Assembly: GCA_017436135.1 (NCBI GenBank)
Contig: JAFSDQ010000012.1
Location: 1 to 64,000, forward strand
Direction of reading: 5' to 3'
Source of the DNA: Clostridia bacterium
Lineage (GTDB): Bacteria; Bacillota_A; Clostridia; Monoglobales; Monoglobaceae
Length of the DNA stretch: 64,000 nucleotides
In this document: in pieces, positions 25,832-35,511 of the stretch
Layout of the letters: each line of letters opens with the position of its first letter
Numbering within the stretch: position 1 is the stretch's first letter
Program-made: the position numbers and the translations under genes
The notes under the pieces: generated by a model
The model's input: the letters and a program-made list of their open reading frames with translations, nothing else
What the model was told of the DNA's origin: nothing
Database searches by the model: none

Positions 25832-28800
25832 TTAGAGTTTTTCGATTGCAATGGAAACGGCTTCACCGTTAATGTTCCATTCTTTTGCATCTGTTGCTGT
25901 TGCCGCTGTAAGCGTTTCGGCAAGAGTCTGGGATTTAATCTCGTCTGCGTTTGCGGCAAAAACAGAGGCAATTTTTTCGCTTCCGCTAAAGGAAACAGAA
26001 ATTTTATCTGTTACATCAAAACCGCTGTCTTTACGCATTGTCTGGATTTTACTGATTATCTCACGGACATAGCCCTCTTCAATTAAAGCATCTGTAAGGT
26101 TGGTGTCAAGAACTGCTGTAAAGCCGGATTCTGATGCGGCAACAAAGCCGCCTTTTTGCTGGGTATCCACCAAAACATCCTCTTTAAAGATTTCTACATC
26201 TGTGCCCTCTACATTGAGCTTGAGTGCTTCTCCGCTGTTGAGGGTTGCCATAACCTCTACGGAATCCATCTGTGCAATTACGTCAAAAATGGGGCGCATA
26301 AGTTTTCCGTACTTGGGACCCATAGTGCGCATTTGAGGCTTAAAGGTGTAGCTTATAAAGCTTGAGGCATCGTTGGTAAATTCAACCTCTTTAATATTAA
26401 GCTCCTCAAGGATAATGTCTGCATAAGCCTGATTTATTTCAGCAGGTGTCTGAACAAATACCTTTGAAAGAGGCTGTCTGTTCTTGATATTTGCTTCGTT
26501 TCTTGCGGCACGGCCAAGCATAACAATTTTGCGGATAGCATCCATATCCTCCTCGATTTCAGGGAAAGAAAGGGCCTCGTCATATTTGGGATAGTCGCAA
26601 ATATGAACACTTTCAGGAGCGTTCTTGTCTACAGAGATAACAAGATTTCTGTAGATTTCCTCTGTCATAAAGGGGATAAATGGTGCAGATAATTTTGAGA
26701 ACTCAACCAAAACGGTGTAGAGTGTCATATATGCACAAATTTTATCGTCAGTCAGCTCGCTTGCCCAGAATCTTGTACGGCTTCTGCGAACATACCAGTT
26801 ACTCAATTCGTCAACAAATTCGGTCATTGCACGGGTTGCCTCGGTAATTTTGTAGTTTTCAAGGAAGCTGTCAACCGTCTTTATGAGAGTATTGAGCTTT
26901 GACAAAATCCATTTGTCGAGAACGGTAAGCTTTTCTGTATCAAGTGTGTATTTTGTAGGGTCAAACTTGTCTATGTTAGCATAAAGAACATAAAAAGCGT
27001 AGGTGTTCCAAAGTGTACCCAGGAACTTCCTCTGTGATTCTGAAACGTTCTTTGCAGAGAACCTGTTGGGAAGCCAGGGGGCAGAGTTTGAATAGAAATA
27101 CCAACGAACAGCGTCGCTGCCCTGGTCGTTGAGTATATCCATAGGCAAAATAACATTGCCCTTATGCTTGCTCATCTTGATACCCTTGTCATCCTGAACA
27201 TGACCCAGGACAACAACATTTTTATAAGGTGCTTCATCAAAAATCAGAGTAGAGATTGCCATAAGGGTATAGAACCAACCTCTTGTCTGGTCGATAGCCT
27301 CACTTATAAAGTCTGCGGGGAAGTTTTGTTCAAACTTTTCTTTGTTTTCAAATGGGTAGTGCCATTGTGCAAAGGGCATAGCGCCTGAATCAAACCAGCA
27401 GTCGATAACCTCGGGAACACGCTTCATCTCACCGCCGCACTTTTCGCAACGGATAAGCACATTGTCAACATAGGGCTTGTGAAGCTCAATATCGTCAGGA
27501 CAATTTATGCCCATTTCCTTAAGCTCTGCAATAGAGCCGATTACATGTCTGTGTCCGCAGGAGCATTCCCATATAGGAAGAGGAGTACCCCAATAACGGG
27601 TTCTGGAAAGACCCCAGTCAATAATATTTTCAAGGAAGTTCCCGAAACGGCCATGCTTGATGTTGTCGGGCATCCAATTTACCTTTTCGTTATTTTTAAG
27701 AAGCTTGTCGCGTACAGCGGTCATTTCAATAAACCATGTGTCGCAAGCGTAATAAAGAAGAGGAGTATCACAACGCCAGCAGAAAGGATAGCTGTGTTCA
27801 AAGGGAATAACAGAGAAGCATTGGTTTCTCTCTTTAAGGTCGCGGATAACCAGCTTGTCTGCATCCTTTACGAACACCCCTGCCCATTCGCCTGTTGCTT
27901 CAACAAAGTTACCCTGAAGGTTAACGTGGTTGATAAAGGGAAGTCCCTTATCCTTGCAAACACGGGAGTCATCCTCACCGAATGCAGGTGCAATATGAAC
28001 TATACCCGTACCATCGTCCATGGTAACATAAGTATCAGAAACAATATAATGAGCTTTCTTGTCAGGCTCTATAAAATTATAAAGGGGAACATATTCAAGA
28101 CCCACAAGGTCGTCACCCTTATACTCTTCAATAATGCTAACCTCTTCATCTCCGAAAACGGATTTAATAAGAGCCTCTGCCATAATATACTTTGTGCCGT
28201 CTGCTACAGTGAATTTTACATATTTTTCGTAGGGATTAACACAAAGTGCAATATTGGAGGGAAGTGTCCAGGGGGTGGTTGTCCAGGCAAGAATAAATTC
28301 ATTGTCCGCACCCTTTACGGGGAATTTTGCAATAAGGGAATTTTCCTTTACATCCTTATAACCCTGTGCAACCTCGTGGCTGGAAAGAGAGGTTCCGCAA
28401 CGGGGGCAGTAGGGCATAATTTTGTGTCCCTTGTACAAAAGACCTTTGTCCCATATCTGGCGAAGCGCCCACCATACAGATTCTATATAATAATTGTGGT
28501 AGGTAACATAAGGGTCGTCCATATCAGCCCAGAAGCCGACACGGTCGCTCATTTCCTCCCACTCACTCTGATAGGTGAAAACACTTGCTTTACATTTTTT
28601 TATAAAGTCCTCAATACCATACTTTTCGATTTCGGGCTTACCGCTGATGCCAAGAGCTTTTTCAACCTCCAGCTCAACAGGCAGACCATGGGTGTCCCAA
28701 CCTGCCTTACGAAGAACCTTATAGCCCTTCATTGTGCGATAGCGGGGAATCAAGTCCTTTATGGCACGGGTCAAAACATGGCCTATATGGGGCTTGCCGT

Positions 28801-28951
28801 TAGCTGTAGGGGGACCGTCAAAGAAGGTAAATATTTCTCCGTCCTCCCGATTTTCTATACTTTTTCTGAATATATCGTTTTGTTTCCAAAACTCAACAAT
28901 CTCTTTCTCCTGTTCTACAAAAGAAAGGTCGGTTGATACCTTGCGATACAT
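25832..28951 (-). CDS. ileS: Isoleucyl-tRNA synthetase, type 2-like
   Basis: The 1039-residue class I synthetase charges tRNA-Ile and edits valine. HIGH appears in KPHIGHVLTRAIKD, and the signature loop is KMSKHKGNVILP. GWDTHGLPVE, the zinc-type CPRCGTSLSSHEV and the long C-terminal region with EEGYVREIISKIQTMRKD point to the IleRS2 branch (eukaryote-like, found in some bacteria) rather than the common IleRS1. By family knowledge that branch is often tolerant of mupirocin. The true start is ATG 28951, with GGAGGT seven bases upstream, not the TTG at 29173. I see no T-box leader. Confidence 0.95.
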   Translation of the reverse strand: MYRKVSTDLSFVEQEKEIVEFWKQNDIFRKSIENREDGEIFTFFDGPPTANGKPHIGHVLTRAIKDLIPRYRTMKGYKVLRKAGWDTHGLPVELEVEKALGISGKPEIEKYGIEDFIKKCKASVFTYQSEWEEMSDRVGFWADMDDPYVTYHNYYIESVWWALRQIWDKGLLYKGHKIMPYCPRCGTSLSSHEVAQGYKDVKENSLIAKFPVKGADNEFILAWTTTPWTLPSNIALCVNPYEKYVKFTVADGTKYIMAEALIKSVFGDEEVSIIEEYKGDDLVGLEYVPLYNFIEPDKKAHYIVSDTYVTMDDGTGIVHIAPAFGEDDSRVCKDKGLPFINHVNLQGNFVEATGEWAGVFVKDADKLVIRDLKERNQCFSVIPFEHSYPFCWRCDTPLLYYACDTWFIEMTAVRDKLLKNNEKVNWMPDNIKHGRFGNFLENIIDWGLSRTRYWGTPLPIWECSCGHRHVIGSIAELKEMGINCPDDIELHKPYVDNVLIRCEKCGGEMKRVPEVIDCWFDSGAMPFAQWHYPFENKEKFEQNFPADFISEAIDQTRGWFYTLMAISTLIFDEAPYKNVVVLGHVQDDKGIKMSKHKGNVILPMDILNDQGSDAVRWYFYSNSAPWLPNRFSAKNVSESQRKFLGTLWNTYAFYVLYANIDKFDPTKYTLDTEKLTVLDKWILSKLNTLIKTVDSFLENYKITEATRAMTEFVDELSNWYVRRSRTRFWASELTDDKICAYMTLYTVLVEFSKLSAPFIPFMTEEIYRNLVISVDKNAPESVHICDYPKYDEALSFPEIEEDMDAIRKIVMLGRAARNEANIKNRQPLSKVFVQTPAEINQAYADIILEELNIKEVEFTNDASSFISYTFKPQMRTMGPKYGKLMRPIFDVIAQMDSVEVMATLNSGEALKLNVEGTDVEIFKEDVLVDTQQKGGFVAASESGFTAVLDTNLTDALIEEGYVREIISKIQTMRKDSGFDVTDKISVSFSGSEKIASVFAANADEIKSQTLAETLTAATATDAKEWNINGEAVSIAIEKL

Positions 28952-28990
28952 AGAAAAGACCTCCAATTTCTTAAACTTACATACTGTTCT

Positions 28991-29019
28991 ATTGTATAAT
29001 AAATTAACCGATTTGTAAA
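28991..29019 (-). promoter_or_regulatory. Probable promoter of ileS
   Basis: On the minus strand TTTACA (plus 29014-29019) and TACAAT (plus 28991-28996) are 17 bases apart, about 40 bases before the start codon. Confidence 0.6.
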
Positions 29020-29166
29020 GAGGAAAAGCCATTTTTGTTGAAAAATTTTTAAAAATTAAATGTATAGCTGCACTTGAAATAACATAGTGTCCGCGTATGC
29101 CTCGCTTCGATACATAATCGAACTTGAAGGAATCTGTTTTATTTTCAAACTTTTTTAAAAAAATGC

Positions 29167-29195
29167 GTGACAAATTAAAACTCTTTTGTTATAAT
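29167..29195 (+). promoter_or_regulatory. Probable promoter of smc
   Basis: GTGACA (29167-29172) and TATAAT (29190-29195) are 17 bases apart, leading into the smc-led block. Confidence 0.65.
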
Positions 29196-29255
29196 TGTTA
29201 AGATTAGAAAAAATTGATTGTAAGTCACCCTTATTGGGGAGAAAAGGAAAGAAAA

Positions 29256-32200
29256 ATGCGTCTTAAAAGTATCGAAATGCAAGGGTTTAAATCCTTTGCA
29301 GATAAAATTTATCTTGATTTTAATTCGGGCATTACTGCTATCGTAGGCCCCAACGGCTCGGGTAAGAGTAATATTTCCGATGCGATACGGTGGGTTATGG
29401 GTGAGCAGAGTGTTAAATCTCTTCGCGGAAGCCGAATGGAGGATGTTATTTTCGCAGGCACAGAGGCAAGAAAGGCTCTGGGCTTTGCTGAAGTTACCCT
29501 TACCCTTGATAATACTGACGGATATTTTCCTCTTGAGTTTCCCGAGGTTAGTGTTACAAGACGGGTTTACAGAAGCGGTGAGGGTGAGTATTACATAAAC
29601 AAAACTCTTTGCAGACTCAAGGATATTCACGAATTATTTATGGATACAGGTCTTGGACGTGACGGATATTCAATCATAGGTCAGGGCAAAATAGACTCAA
29701 TAATCAGTACCAAGTCAGAAGACAGACGACAGATTTTTGAGGAAGCTGCTGGAATATCCAAGTATAAATACAGAAAAATTGAGGCAGAGCGTAAGCTTGT
29801 CCAGACAGTAGAAAACCTCACTCGTGTTCAGGATATTTTAAGCGAGCTTGAGGGACAGCTGGAGCCCCTTCATCGCCAATCGGAGAAAGCGAAGAAATAT
29901 CTTGTGCTTCGGGACGAGCTTCGGGGGCTTGATATAAATGCCTCGGTAATCAATATAGAAAGAATAAAATCAGAGCAAGTAAAGCTGGATGAGGACTTTG
30001 ATATATTAAACAGTCAGATTGCAAAAATTGCCGCAGAGCTTGCAGAAACAGATGCTGTAATCTCCCACATGTATGACAGTATGAGAAAGTGCGACGGGGA
30101 AATAGAAAATGTCAACGAGAGGGAGCGTTCCGTTTCTGTTGAAATCAGTGAGAACGAGAAAAATATAGGCATTCTGCAAAACGATACAGAGCATAACCTG
30201 ATGAATATAGAAAGGCTTGAAATAGAAATCAAGCATATTTCAGAGGGAATAGAGCTGGCAGATAAAGAGCTTAAGGCACACAGGGACAGACTTGAGGGTC
30301 TTAACGAGGAAAATCTTCGCAATACTGCGGAAATTGATGAGTTTACCGCTGTTTTGGCAAAAGCGGGAGAGAATGTAGGGGAAAAAAGTGAGGCTCTTGA
30401 GGCCCTGAAAGGGGAAATAATAGACATTACCGCTTCCCTTAATGCCCTGCGCAGTTCTGTGGAGAATATGAAAATTTTAGGGGACAGCTTTTTAAAGAGA
30501 AAGTCAGATATAACTGCAGAGCTTGATATAAAGCTGAAGAGCCGTGAGGAGCTGGCTTCTCAATTTGAAACAGCCAGGGCAAAGGAAAGGGAGATAAGAG
30601 AAGAAGTAAGCGAAGCAGAGGTTGAGCAGAGAAAAGCAGAGGGCAACCTTAAGAATAAAAAGGAAGAAAAGGAAGCGCTGACAGTAAAGAAAAATCAGCA
30701 CCAGATAGAGCTTGGACAAAAGCGGTCAAGACGAACTATGCTTATGGATATGGAGCGTGAGTTTGAGGGTTATGCAAAGGGCGTAAAGTCCGTAATGACC
30801 GCATTTAATGACGGCGTATTTGGCAAGGCGGATATATATGGTCCTCTTGCACAGCTTATAAAAACCCAAGAGAAATACATAACCGCTGTTGAAACTGCCC
30901 TGGGCGGTGCGGGACAGAATATTGTTACCAAAACCGAGGAAGAGGCAAAGACTGCAATTAAATACCTTAAAGAAAAACATTTGGGAAGAGCTACATTTTT
31001 GCCCATTACTGCGGTAAAGGCAAAGCCCTTTGATAACAGTTCTGCAGAAAAGTGCAAGGGCTATATTGCTGTTGCATCAGAGCTGATAGATTGCGAAGAG
31101 ATATACAGAGAAATAGTAGAGAGCTTTCTTGGGGCTGTTGTGGTATGTGATAACATAGACAACGCAGTGGCTATGGCAAAGGCAAATAAGTATAAGTTTA
31201 AAATAGTCACCCTGGGTGGCGAGCTTTTGCAACCAGGTGGTGCAATTACAGGGGGAAGTGCCGCTAAAACCACAGGCTCCCTTTCCCGTATGGGAGAGAT
31301 TGATTCTCTCGGAAAGGACATAGATAAGCTTAAGGTACAAGCCGAGGAAGAAGAGAATAAGCTGACCGCCCTTGCGGAGGAAGTTAAAGCTGCAGAAGCT
31401 GAAATCAGCAATAATGGGGAGAAAATTCAACAGCTTCGTGCAGACCTTGCACAGGAGGCTGCAAACAGGGAGCGGTGCCAGGCTCTTCTTGAAAACCTTG
31501 ACAGTTCAAAGGTGCAGATTGAAAAAGAGCTTTCTGAAATTCTTGCACGGCTTTCTGAAATTGACAAGGATACTGCTGATAAAAACAATAAGATACAGGA
31601 GCTTACCGCAAAGAGGCTTGAACTTGAAGAAGAAGCCGCAAAAAGTCAGGAGGAATACAGCCGACTTACAGGAGAAAACGAGAGGCTTTCTGTTCACTTA
31701 ACAGAGCTGAATATCAAGAGAAGCACAATTTTAAAGGATATTGAGCTTGAAAACGAGAGAATAAGCGGAATAAATGACAGCAAGGCAGAGCAGATGGAAT
31801 CTGTAAATGTAAAGCGTGGAGGAATTGAAACCTTGAGGGAACGCAACCGTTCTATCGAGGAAGAAATTGCAACTCTTAAGGAAAGCTGCAGCCAAAAAAC
31901 AGATGAAGTGAAGGCTTTGCAAAACAAAGTAAAAGAGCTTCAGGAGGGCAGACTTAAAACCGAGGCAGAGATAAGAGAATGCCAAAGTGAAGTCAAGGAA
32001 ACACAGGAGCAAAAGTTTGCCCTTACTCAAAAGGCGGACAAGATTGATGCAAGACGGGAAAAATTGGCTTCTGACAGAGAAAACATCATCAATCGTATGT
32101 GGGAGGATTATGAAATCACCTACAGTGAGGCTCTTGAAATGAGAATAGGGGGTGAGTTTGATTTTAAAGCCGCATCCTTGCGGATTAAGGAACTGAAGGA

Positions 32201-32819
32201 CAGTATCAAAGGTCTTGGAAACATTAACATAGATGCAATAGAGGAATATAAGAATGTAAAAGAGAGGTTTGATTTCCTTACTGTCCAGACCAATGATTTG
32301 CAAAAGGCAAAGACAGAGCTTGACTCTGTAATTGCCGAGATGATGGAAATAATGCAGACAAGATTTGCGGAACAATTTAAGGTTATAAACGAAAACTTCA
32401 GCAGAGTTTTTGGAGAGCTTTTTGGCGGCGGTCGTGCAACCCTTTCCCTTACCGAGCCTGATAATGTTCTGGAGAGCGGAATAGAAATTGAGGCACAGCC
32501 CCCGGGTAAAAAACTGCAGAACCTGTCCCTGCTGTCAGGTGGCGAAAAGGCATTTACTGCCATTGCACTGTTGTTTGCAATTTTAGATGTAAGACCCACA
32601 CCATTTTGCATTCTTGACGAGATTGAGGCTGCACTTGATGATGTAAATGTTTACAGATATGCCGATTATCTCAATAAATACAGTAAAAAAACACAGTTTA
32701 TTGTTGTTACCCACAGACGAGGCACAATGGAGTCAGCGGACATTCTCTATGGTGTAACAATGCAAGAAAGAGGTATTTCAAAGCTTCTTACACTCAATAT
32801 TGACGAAATAAAGGAATAA
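29256..32819 (+). CDS. smc: Chromosome segregation ATPase SMC
   Basis: The 1187-residue protein compacts and segregates the chromosome with ScpA and ScpB. Walker A is GPNGSGKSN in the N-terminal head. Two long coiled-coil arms flank a hinge near residues 500-670, which contains the GELLQPGGAITGGS motif. The C-terminal head has the signature LSLLSGGEKAFTAIALLFAI and Walker B FCILDEIEAALDD. Length is normal for the family. ATG 29256 follows AAAGGAAAG. Neither scpA nor scpB is in the window. The next gene begins 9 bases after the stop. Confidence 0.97.
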   Translation: MRLKSIEMQGFKSFADKIYLDFNSGITAIVGPNGSGKSNISDAIRWVMGEQSVKSLRGSRMEDVIFAGTEARKALGFAEVTLTLDNTDGYFPLEFPEVSVTRRVYRSGEGEYYINKTLCRLKDIHELFMDTGLGRDGYSIIGQGKIDSIISTKSEDRRQIFEEAAGISKYKYRKIEAERKLVQTVENLTRVQDILSELEGQLEPLHRQSEKAKKYLVLRDELRGLDINASVINIERIKSEQVKLDEDFDILNSQIAKIAAELAETDAVISHMYDSMRKCDGEIENVNERERSVSVEISENEKNIGILQNDTEHNLMNIERLEIEIKHISEGIELADKELKAHRDRLEGLNEENLRNTAEIDEFTAVLAKAGENVGEKSEALEALKGEIIDITASLNALRSSVENMKILGDSFLKRKSDITAELDIKLKSREELASQFETARAKEREIREEVSEAEVEQRKAEGNLKNKKEEKEALTVKKNQHQIELGQKRSRRTMLMDMEREFEGYAKGVKSVMTAFNDGVFGKADIYGPLAQLIKTQEKYITAVETALGGAGQNIVTKTEEEAKTAIKYLKEKHLGRATFLPITAVKAKPFDNSSAEKCKGYIAVASELIDCEEIYREIVESFLGAVVVCDNIDNAVAMAKANKYKFKIVTLGGELLQPGGAITGGSAAKTTGSLSRMGEIDSLGKDIDKLKVQAEEEENKLTALAEEVKAAEAEISNNGEKIQQLRADLAQEAANRERCQALLENLDSSKVQIEKELSEILARLSEIDKDTADKNNKIQELTAKRLELEEEAAKSQEEYSRLTGENERLSVHLTELNIKRSTILKDIELENERISGINDSKAEQMESVNVKRGGIETLRERNRSIEEEIATLKESCSQKTDEVKALQNKVKELQEGRLKTEAEIRECQSEVKETQEQKFALTQKADKIDARREKLASDRENIINRMWEDYEITYSEALEMRIGGEFDFKAASLRIKELKDSIKGLGNINIDAIEEYKNVKERFDFLTVQTNDLQKAKTELDSVIAEMMEIMQTRFAEQFKVINENFSRVFGELFGGGRATLSLTEPDNVLESGIEIEAQPPGKKLQNLSLLSGGEKAFTAIALLFAILDVRPTPFCILDEIEAALDDVNVYRYADYLNKYSKKTQFIVVTHRRGTMESADILYGVTMQERGISKLLTLNIDEIKE

Positions 32820-32828
32820 GGTGAAGAA

Positions 32829-34004
32829 ATGGACAAATATAATTTTGATAAAGAGTTTGACAGAAGATATACTAATGCGGAAAAGTGGAAGAACATTCCG
32901 GAGGATTGCATATCCATGACTGTTGCGGACATGGATTTTCCACTGGCTCCGGAGATTGTGCAGGGCGTAAAGGATTCCCTGGATATGGGGGATTTTGGTT
33001 ATGTCAGTATGACTGACAGAGATTACAATGCGGTAATTGACTGGTGTAAAAAAATCCATGGGTATACAATAGACAGAGAAGCCCTGATTTCTACCCCCGG
33101 GGTTTTGTATGCTATGCGTTCTATAATGTATACCCTTACAAAACCGGGAGATAAGGTTATTGTGCAGACTCCCCTTCATACCCCATCAATTGCAAGTGCG
33201 GCAATGCAAGGCAGAATCCCCGTGCATAATAATCTTATATATGGCGCTGACGGAAAATATACATTTGATTTAGGAGGCCTTGAAAAATGCCTTGCAGACG
33301 GAGCAAAGGTTTTAATGATGTGTTCCCCCAATAACCCTACAGGCAGGGTGTGGACAAGGGAAGAGCTTACCGCTGTTTCGGAGTTAATTATAAAATATGA
33401 TGCTTTTGTTGTAATTGACGAAATACACAGGGATATTATCTGGTCGCCCAATAAGCATGTTTTTATGGCAGAGCTTCCTGGAATGAAGGACAGAGTTGCT
33501 TCTGTATTCTCCACTTCAAAGACCTTTAATATGGGTGGCTTCCATATTGGTAGTGCGGAAATCCCCAACAAGGATGTCCGTGAAGCAGTTGTTAAGCAGT
33601 TGTATTCCTTTGGTTTTTCCTGCGGCAGACCGCCTCTTACCTGTATTGCAGCACAGACTGCGGCTTACGAAAAGGGCGAGGAATGGTATCGGGAAATGAT
33701 GGCGTATGTTGATAATAATATAAATCTTGTTATTGACTACCTTAAGGATACTCCCATAAAGGCTCAAAGACCGGAGGGAAGCTTCCTGATTTGGGCAGAT
33801 ATAAGTGAACTTAACCTTAATAATGAAACTTTTGATGAGATATGCAAAAATAAATGGAAAGCATTCTTTGACCCGGGTCACTATTACCTTACAGCTGATT
33901 ATAAGAATTATGTAGGACCGGAGCAGCACTTCAGAATAAATACGGCGACTCAAAGAAGCCGTATTGAAGCGGTTATGGAGAGAATCAGAGCATCCTTTAA
34001 ATAG
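32829..34004 (+). CDS. PLP-dependent C-S lyase (PatB/MalY-like aminotransferase family)
   Basis: The 391-residue fold-type I PLP enzyme is of the MalY/PatB branch. Motifs are ISMTVADMDFPLAPEI at the N-terminus, CSPNNPTGRVW, VIDEIHRDIIW and the PLP-lysine segment FSTSKTFNMGG; the late FRINTATQRSRIE holds the carboxylate-binding Arg. Enzymes of this group cleave cystathionine or other C-S bonds. It lies between smc and ftsY with 9- and 26-base gaps, so it is co-transcribed with cell-division genes, an uncommon place for it. Substrate preference is not readable. Confidence 0.9.
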   Translation: MDKYNFDKEFDRRYTNAEKWKNIPEDCISMTVADMDFPLAPEIVQGVKDSLDMGDFGYVSMTDRDYNAVIDWCKKIHGYTIDREALISTPGVLYAMRSIMYTLTKPGDKVIVQTPLHTPSIASAAMQGRIPVHNNLIYGADGKYTFDLGGLEKCLADGAKVLMMCSPNNPTGRVWTREELTAVSELIIKYDAFVVIDEIHRDIIWSPNKHVFMAELPGMKDRVASVFSTSKTFNMGGFHIGSAEIPNKDVREAVVKQLYSFGFSCGRPPLTCIAAQTAAYEKGEEWYREMMAYVDNNINLVIDYLKDTPIKAQRPEGSFLIWADISELNLNNETFDEICKNKWKAFFDPGHYYLTADYKNYVGPEQHFRINTATQRSRIEAVMERIRASFK

Positions 34005-34030
34005 AAAAGGGGCAAAAAGGAGAAATATAA

Positions 34031-34957
34031 ATGGCATTTTTCAGTAAGCTTAAGGAAAGCTTGAGCAAGACTAAAGATTCAATAAACGAAAAAATAGAAG
34101 CGGTAATCAAAACCTTTAAAAAGGTTGACGAGGAGCTGTTTGAGGAGCTTGAAGAGGCTCTTATAACTGCCGACCTTGGTGTGAATACATCAATGGAAAT
34201 AATAGAAAGGCTTCGGGAAGCGGCAGAGGATAAGCATATTGTGGAGAGCGACCGTCTTAAGGCAGAGCTTGCAAATATATTGGAAGAAATTCTTACCGAG
34301 GGAGCGGACAGCAAAATGGATGTCCATGGTTTGCCTGCAGTTATTATGGTAATCGGGGTAAATGGCGTAGGAAAGACTACCTCAATCGGCAAGCTCGCAA
34401 ATATGTATAAAAAACAGGGTAAAAATGTTGTGATTGCTGCGGCAGATACTTTTCGTGCGGCTGCTATAGAACAGCTTGAGGTTTGGGCAGAGCGTGCCGG
34501 TGTAAGAATTATAAAACAACAAGAGGGCTCCGACCCTGCTGCAGTTGTATTTGATGCGATAAATGCCTGCAAGGGAAAGTATGTTGATGTACTCCTTTGC
34601 GACACTGCGGGCAGATTGCACAACAAGAAGAATCTTATGGAGGAGCTGAAAAAAATCTACAGGATTCTGGACAGAGAGCTTCCAAACAGCGGAAAAGAGG
34701 TACTGCTTGTTCTTGATGCCACCACAGGACAGAATGCGGTTCAGCAAGCAAAGGAATTTAAAGAGGCTGCCGACATAACAGGAATTATTCTGACAAAGCT
34801 GGATGGTACTGCAAAGGGTGGAATCACCTTTGCAATTAAGAATGAGTACAATATTTCTGTCAAGCTTGTAGGCGTAGGTGAGGGCATAGACGACATAGAG
34901 GAATTTGATGCAAAAGAGTTTGTCCGTGGCATAATTGATCTGGAAGAAGAGCAATAG
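34031..34957 (+). CDS. ftsY: Signal recognition particle receptor FtsY
   Basis: The 308-residue SRP-type GTPase docks the SRP-ribosome complex at the membrane. After a short amphipathic start (MAFFSKLKESLSKTKDSI) comes the helical N domain and the G domain with GVNGVGKTTSIGKLA (G1), DTFRAAAIEQLEVWA (G2/insertion box), DTAGRLHNK (G3), TKLDGTAKGG (G4) and VGVGEGIDD (closing loop). It lacks the long acidic A domain of E. coli FtsY, as is usual in Firmicutes. No ffh lies just downstream. Confidence 0.97.
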   Translation: MAFFSKLKESLSKTKDSINEKIEAVIKTFKKVDEELFEELEEALITADLGVNTSMEIIERLREAAEDKHIVESDRLKAELANILEEILTEGADSKMDVHGLPAVIMVIGVNGVGKTTSIGKLANMYKKQGKNVVIAAADTFRAAAIEQLEVWAERAGVRIIKQQEGSDPAAVVFDAINACKGKYVDVLLCDTAGRLHNKKNLMEELKKIYRILDRELPNSGKEVLLVLDATTGQNAVQQAKEFKEAADITGIILTKLDGTAKGGITFAIKNEYNISVKLVGVGEGIDDIEEFDAKEFVRGIIDLEEEQ

Positions 34958-34992
34958 CTTTGAAAAAAGTTTAAAAATTTTTAAAAAAAGAC

Positions 34993-35021
34993 TTGCATTA
35001 TGTTAAAAGATGTGTTATTAT
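34993..35021 (+). promoter_or_regulatory. Probable promoter of rplS
   Basis: TTGCAT (34993-34998) and TATTAT (35016-35021) are 17 bases apart. Confidence 0.6.
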
Positions 35022-35027
35022 ATTTAA

Positions 35028-35093
35028 GTTATTATGGATAGTCCTCTGCTTTTATACGGGCACGAATATCTAAAGAAGAAAGGAAATGTAAAA
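35028..35093 (+). promoter_or_regulatory. Putative L19 leader ahead of rplS
   Basis: The 66-base leader contains GTCCTCTGC and CGGGCACGAAT, able to pair through GTCC/GGGC. Its position and content suggest the L19 autoregulatory leader known in Firmicutes. I recall the motif only loosely, so this needs a covariance-model search. Confidence 0.45.
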
Positions 35094-35435
35094 ATGGATA
35101 TTTTACAACAGATTACTCAAGAACAAATCAGAACAGATTTGCCCACCCTTAAAATCGGTGACACAGTTCGTGTTTACGTAAAGGTTACAGAGGGCACAAG
35201 AGAAAGAATTCAGATGTTTGAAGGTACCGTTATTAAGAAGAATCACGGTGGCATTCAGGAAACATTTACTGTAAGACGTGTTTCTTATGGTGTTGGTGTA
35301 GAGAGAACATTCCCTCTTAACACACCTAAAATTGACCGTATTGAAGTTGTAAGACACGGTCGTGTACGTCGTGCAAGACTCTACTATCTGCGTGATAGAG
35401 TTGGTAAGGCTGCAAAGGTAAGAGAAAAGCTTTAA
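35094..35435 (+). CDS. rplS: 50S ribosomal protein L19
   Basis: The 113-residue protein matches L19 along its length: [41 protein letters not shown], and [19 protein letters not shown], then a basic C-terminus with [21 protein letters not shown] 35094 has AAAGGAAATG upstream. An in-frame ATG at 35034 lies in the leader and has no binding site. It opens the rplS-lepB-rbgA-rnhB-yraN run found in many Clostridia. Confidence 0.97.
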   Translation: MDILQQITQEQIRTDLPTLKIGDTVRVYVKVTEGTRERIQMFEGTVIKKNHGGIQETFTVRRVSYGVGVERTFPLNTPKIDRIEVVRHGRVRRARLYYLRDRVGKAAKVREKL

Positions 35436-35447
35436 TAGCACAAAGAT

Positions 35448-35482
35448 AGTGGTGGTTATGAAAATAATCACCACTTTTATTG
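35448..35482 (+). terminator. Terminator after rplS
   Basis: AGTGGTGGTTAT and ATAATCACCACT form a 12-base-pair stem with one G-T pair, followed by TTTATTGTATTTTT. It should lower read-through into lepB. Confidence 0.8.
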
Positions 35483-35511
35483 TATTTTTATAAAGAGAGG
35501 TTGAGCTCATT

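Noticed and set aside
27479..28936. Long open frame of 485 codons on the plus strand
   Set aside because: It lies wholly opposite ileS, has no binding site and no recognisable domain; its composition mirrors the synthetase codons.
28952..29173. Longer ileS start from TTG 29173
   Set aside because: The extra 74 residues overlap the promoter regions of ileS and smc and are not synthetase-like; GGAGGT marks ATG 28951.
28952..29255. T-box leader ahead of ileS
   Set aside because: No specifier hairpin or conserved T-box sequence is seen; only promoters and AT-rich sequence are present.
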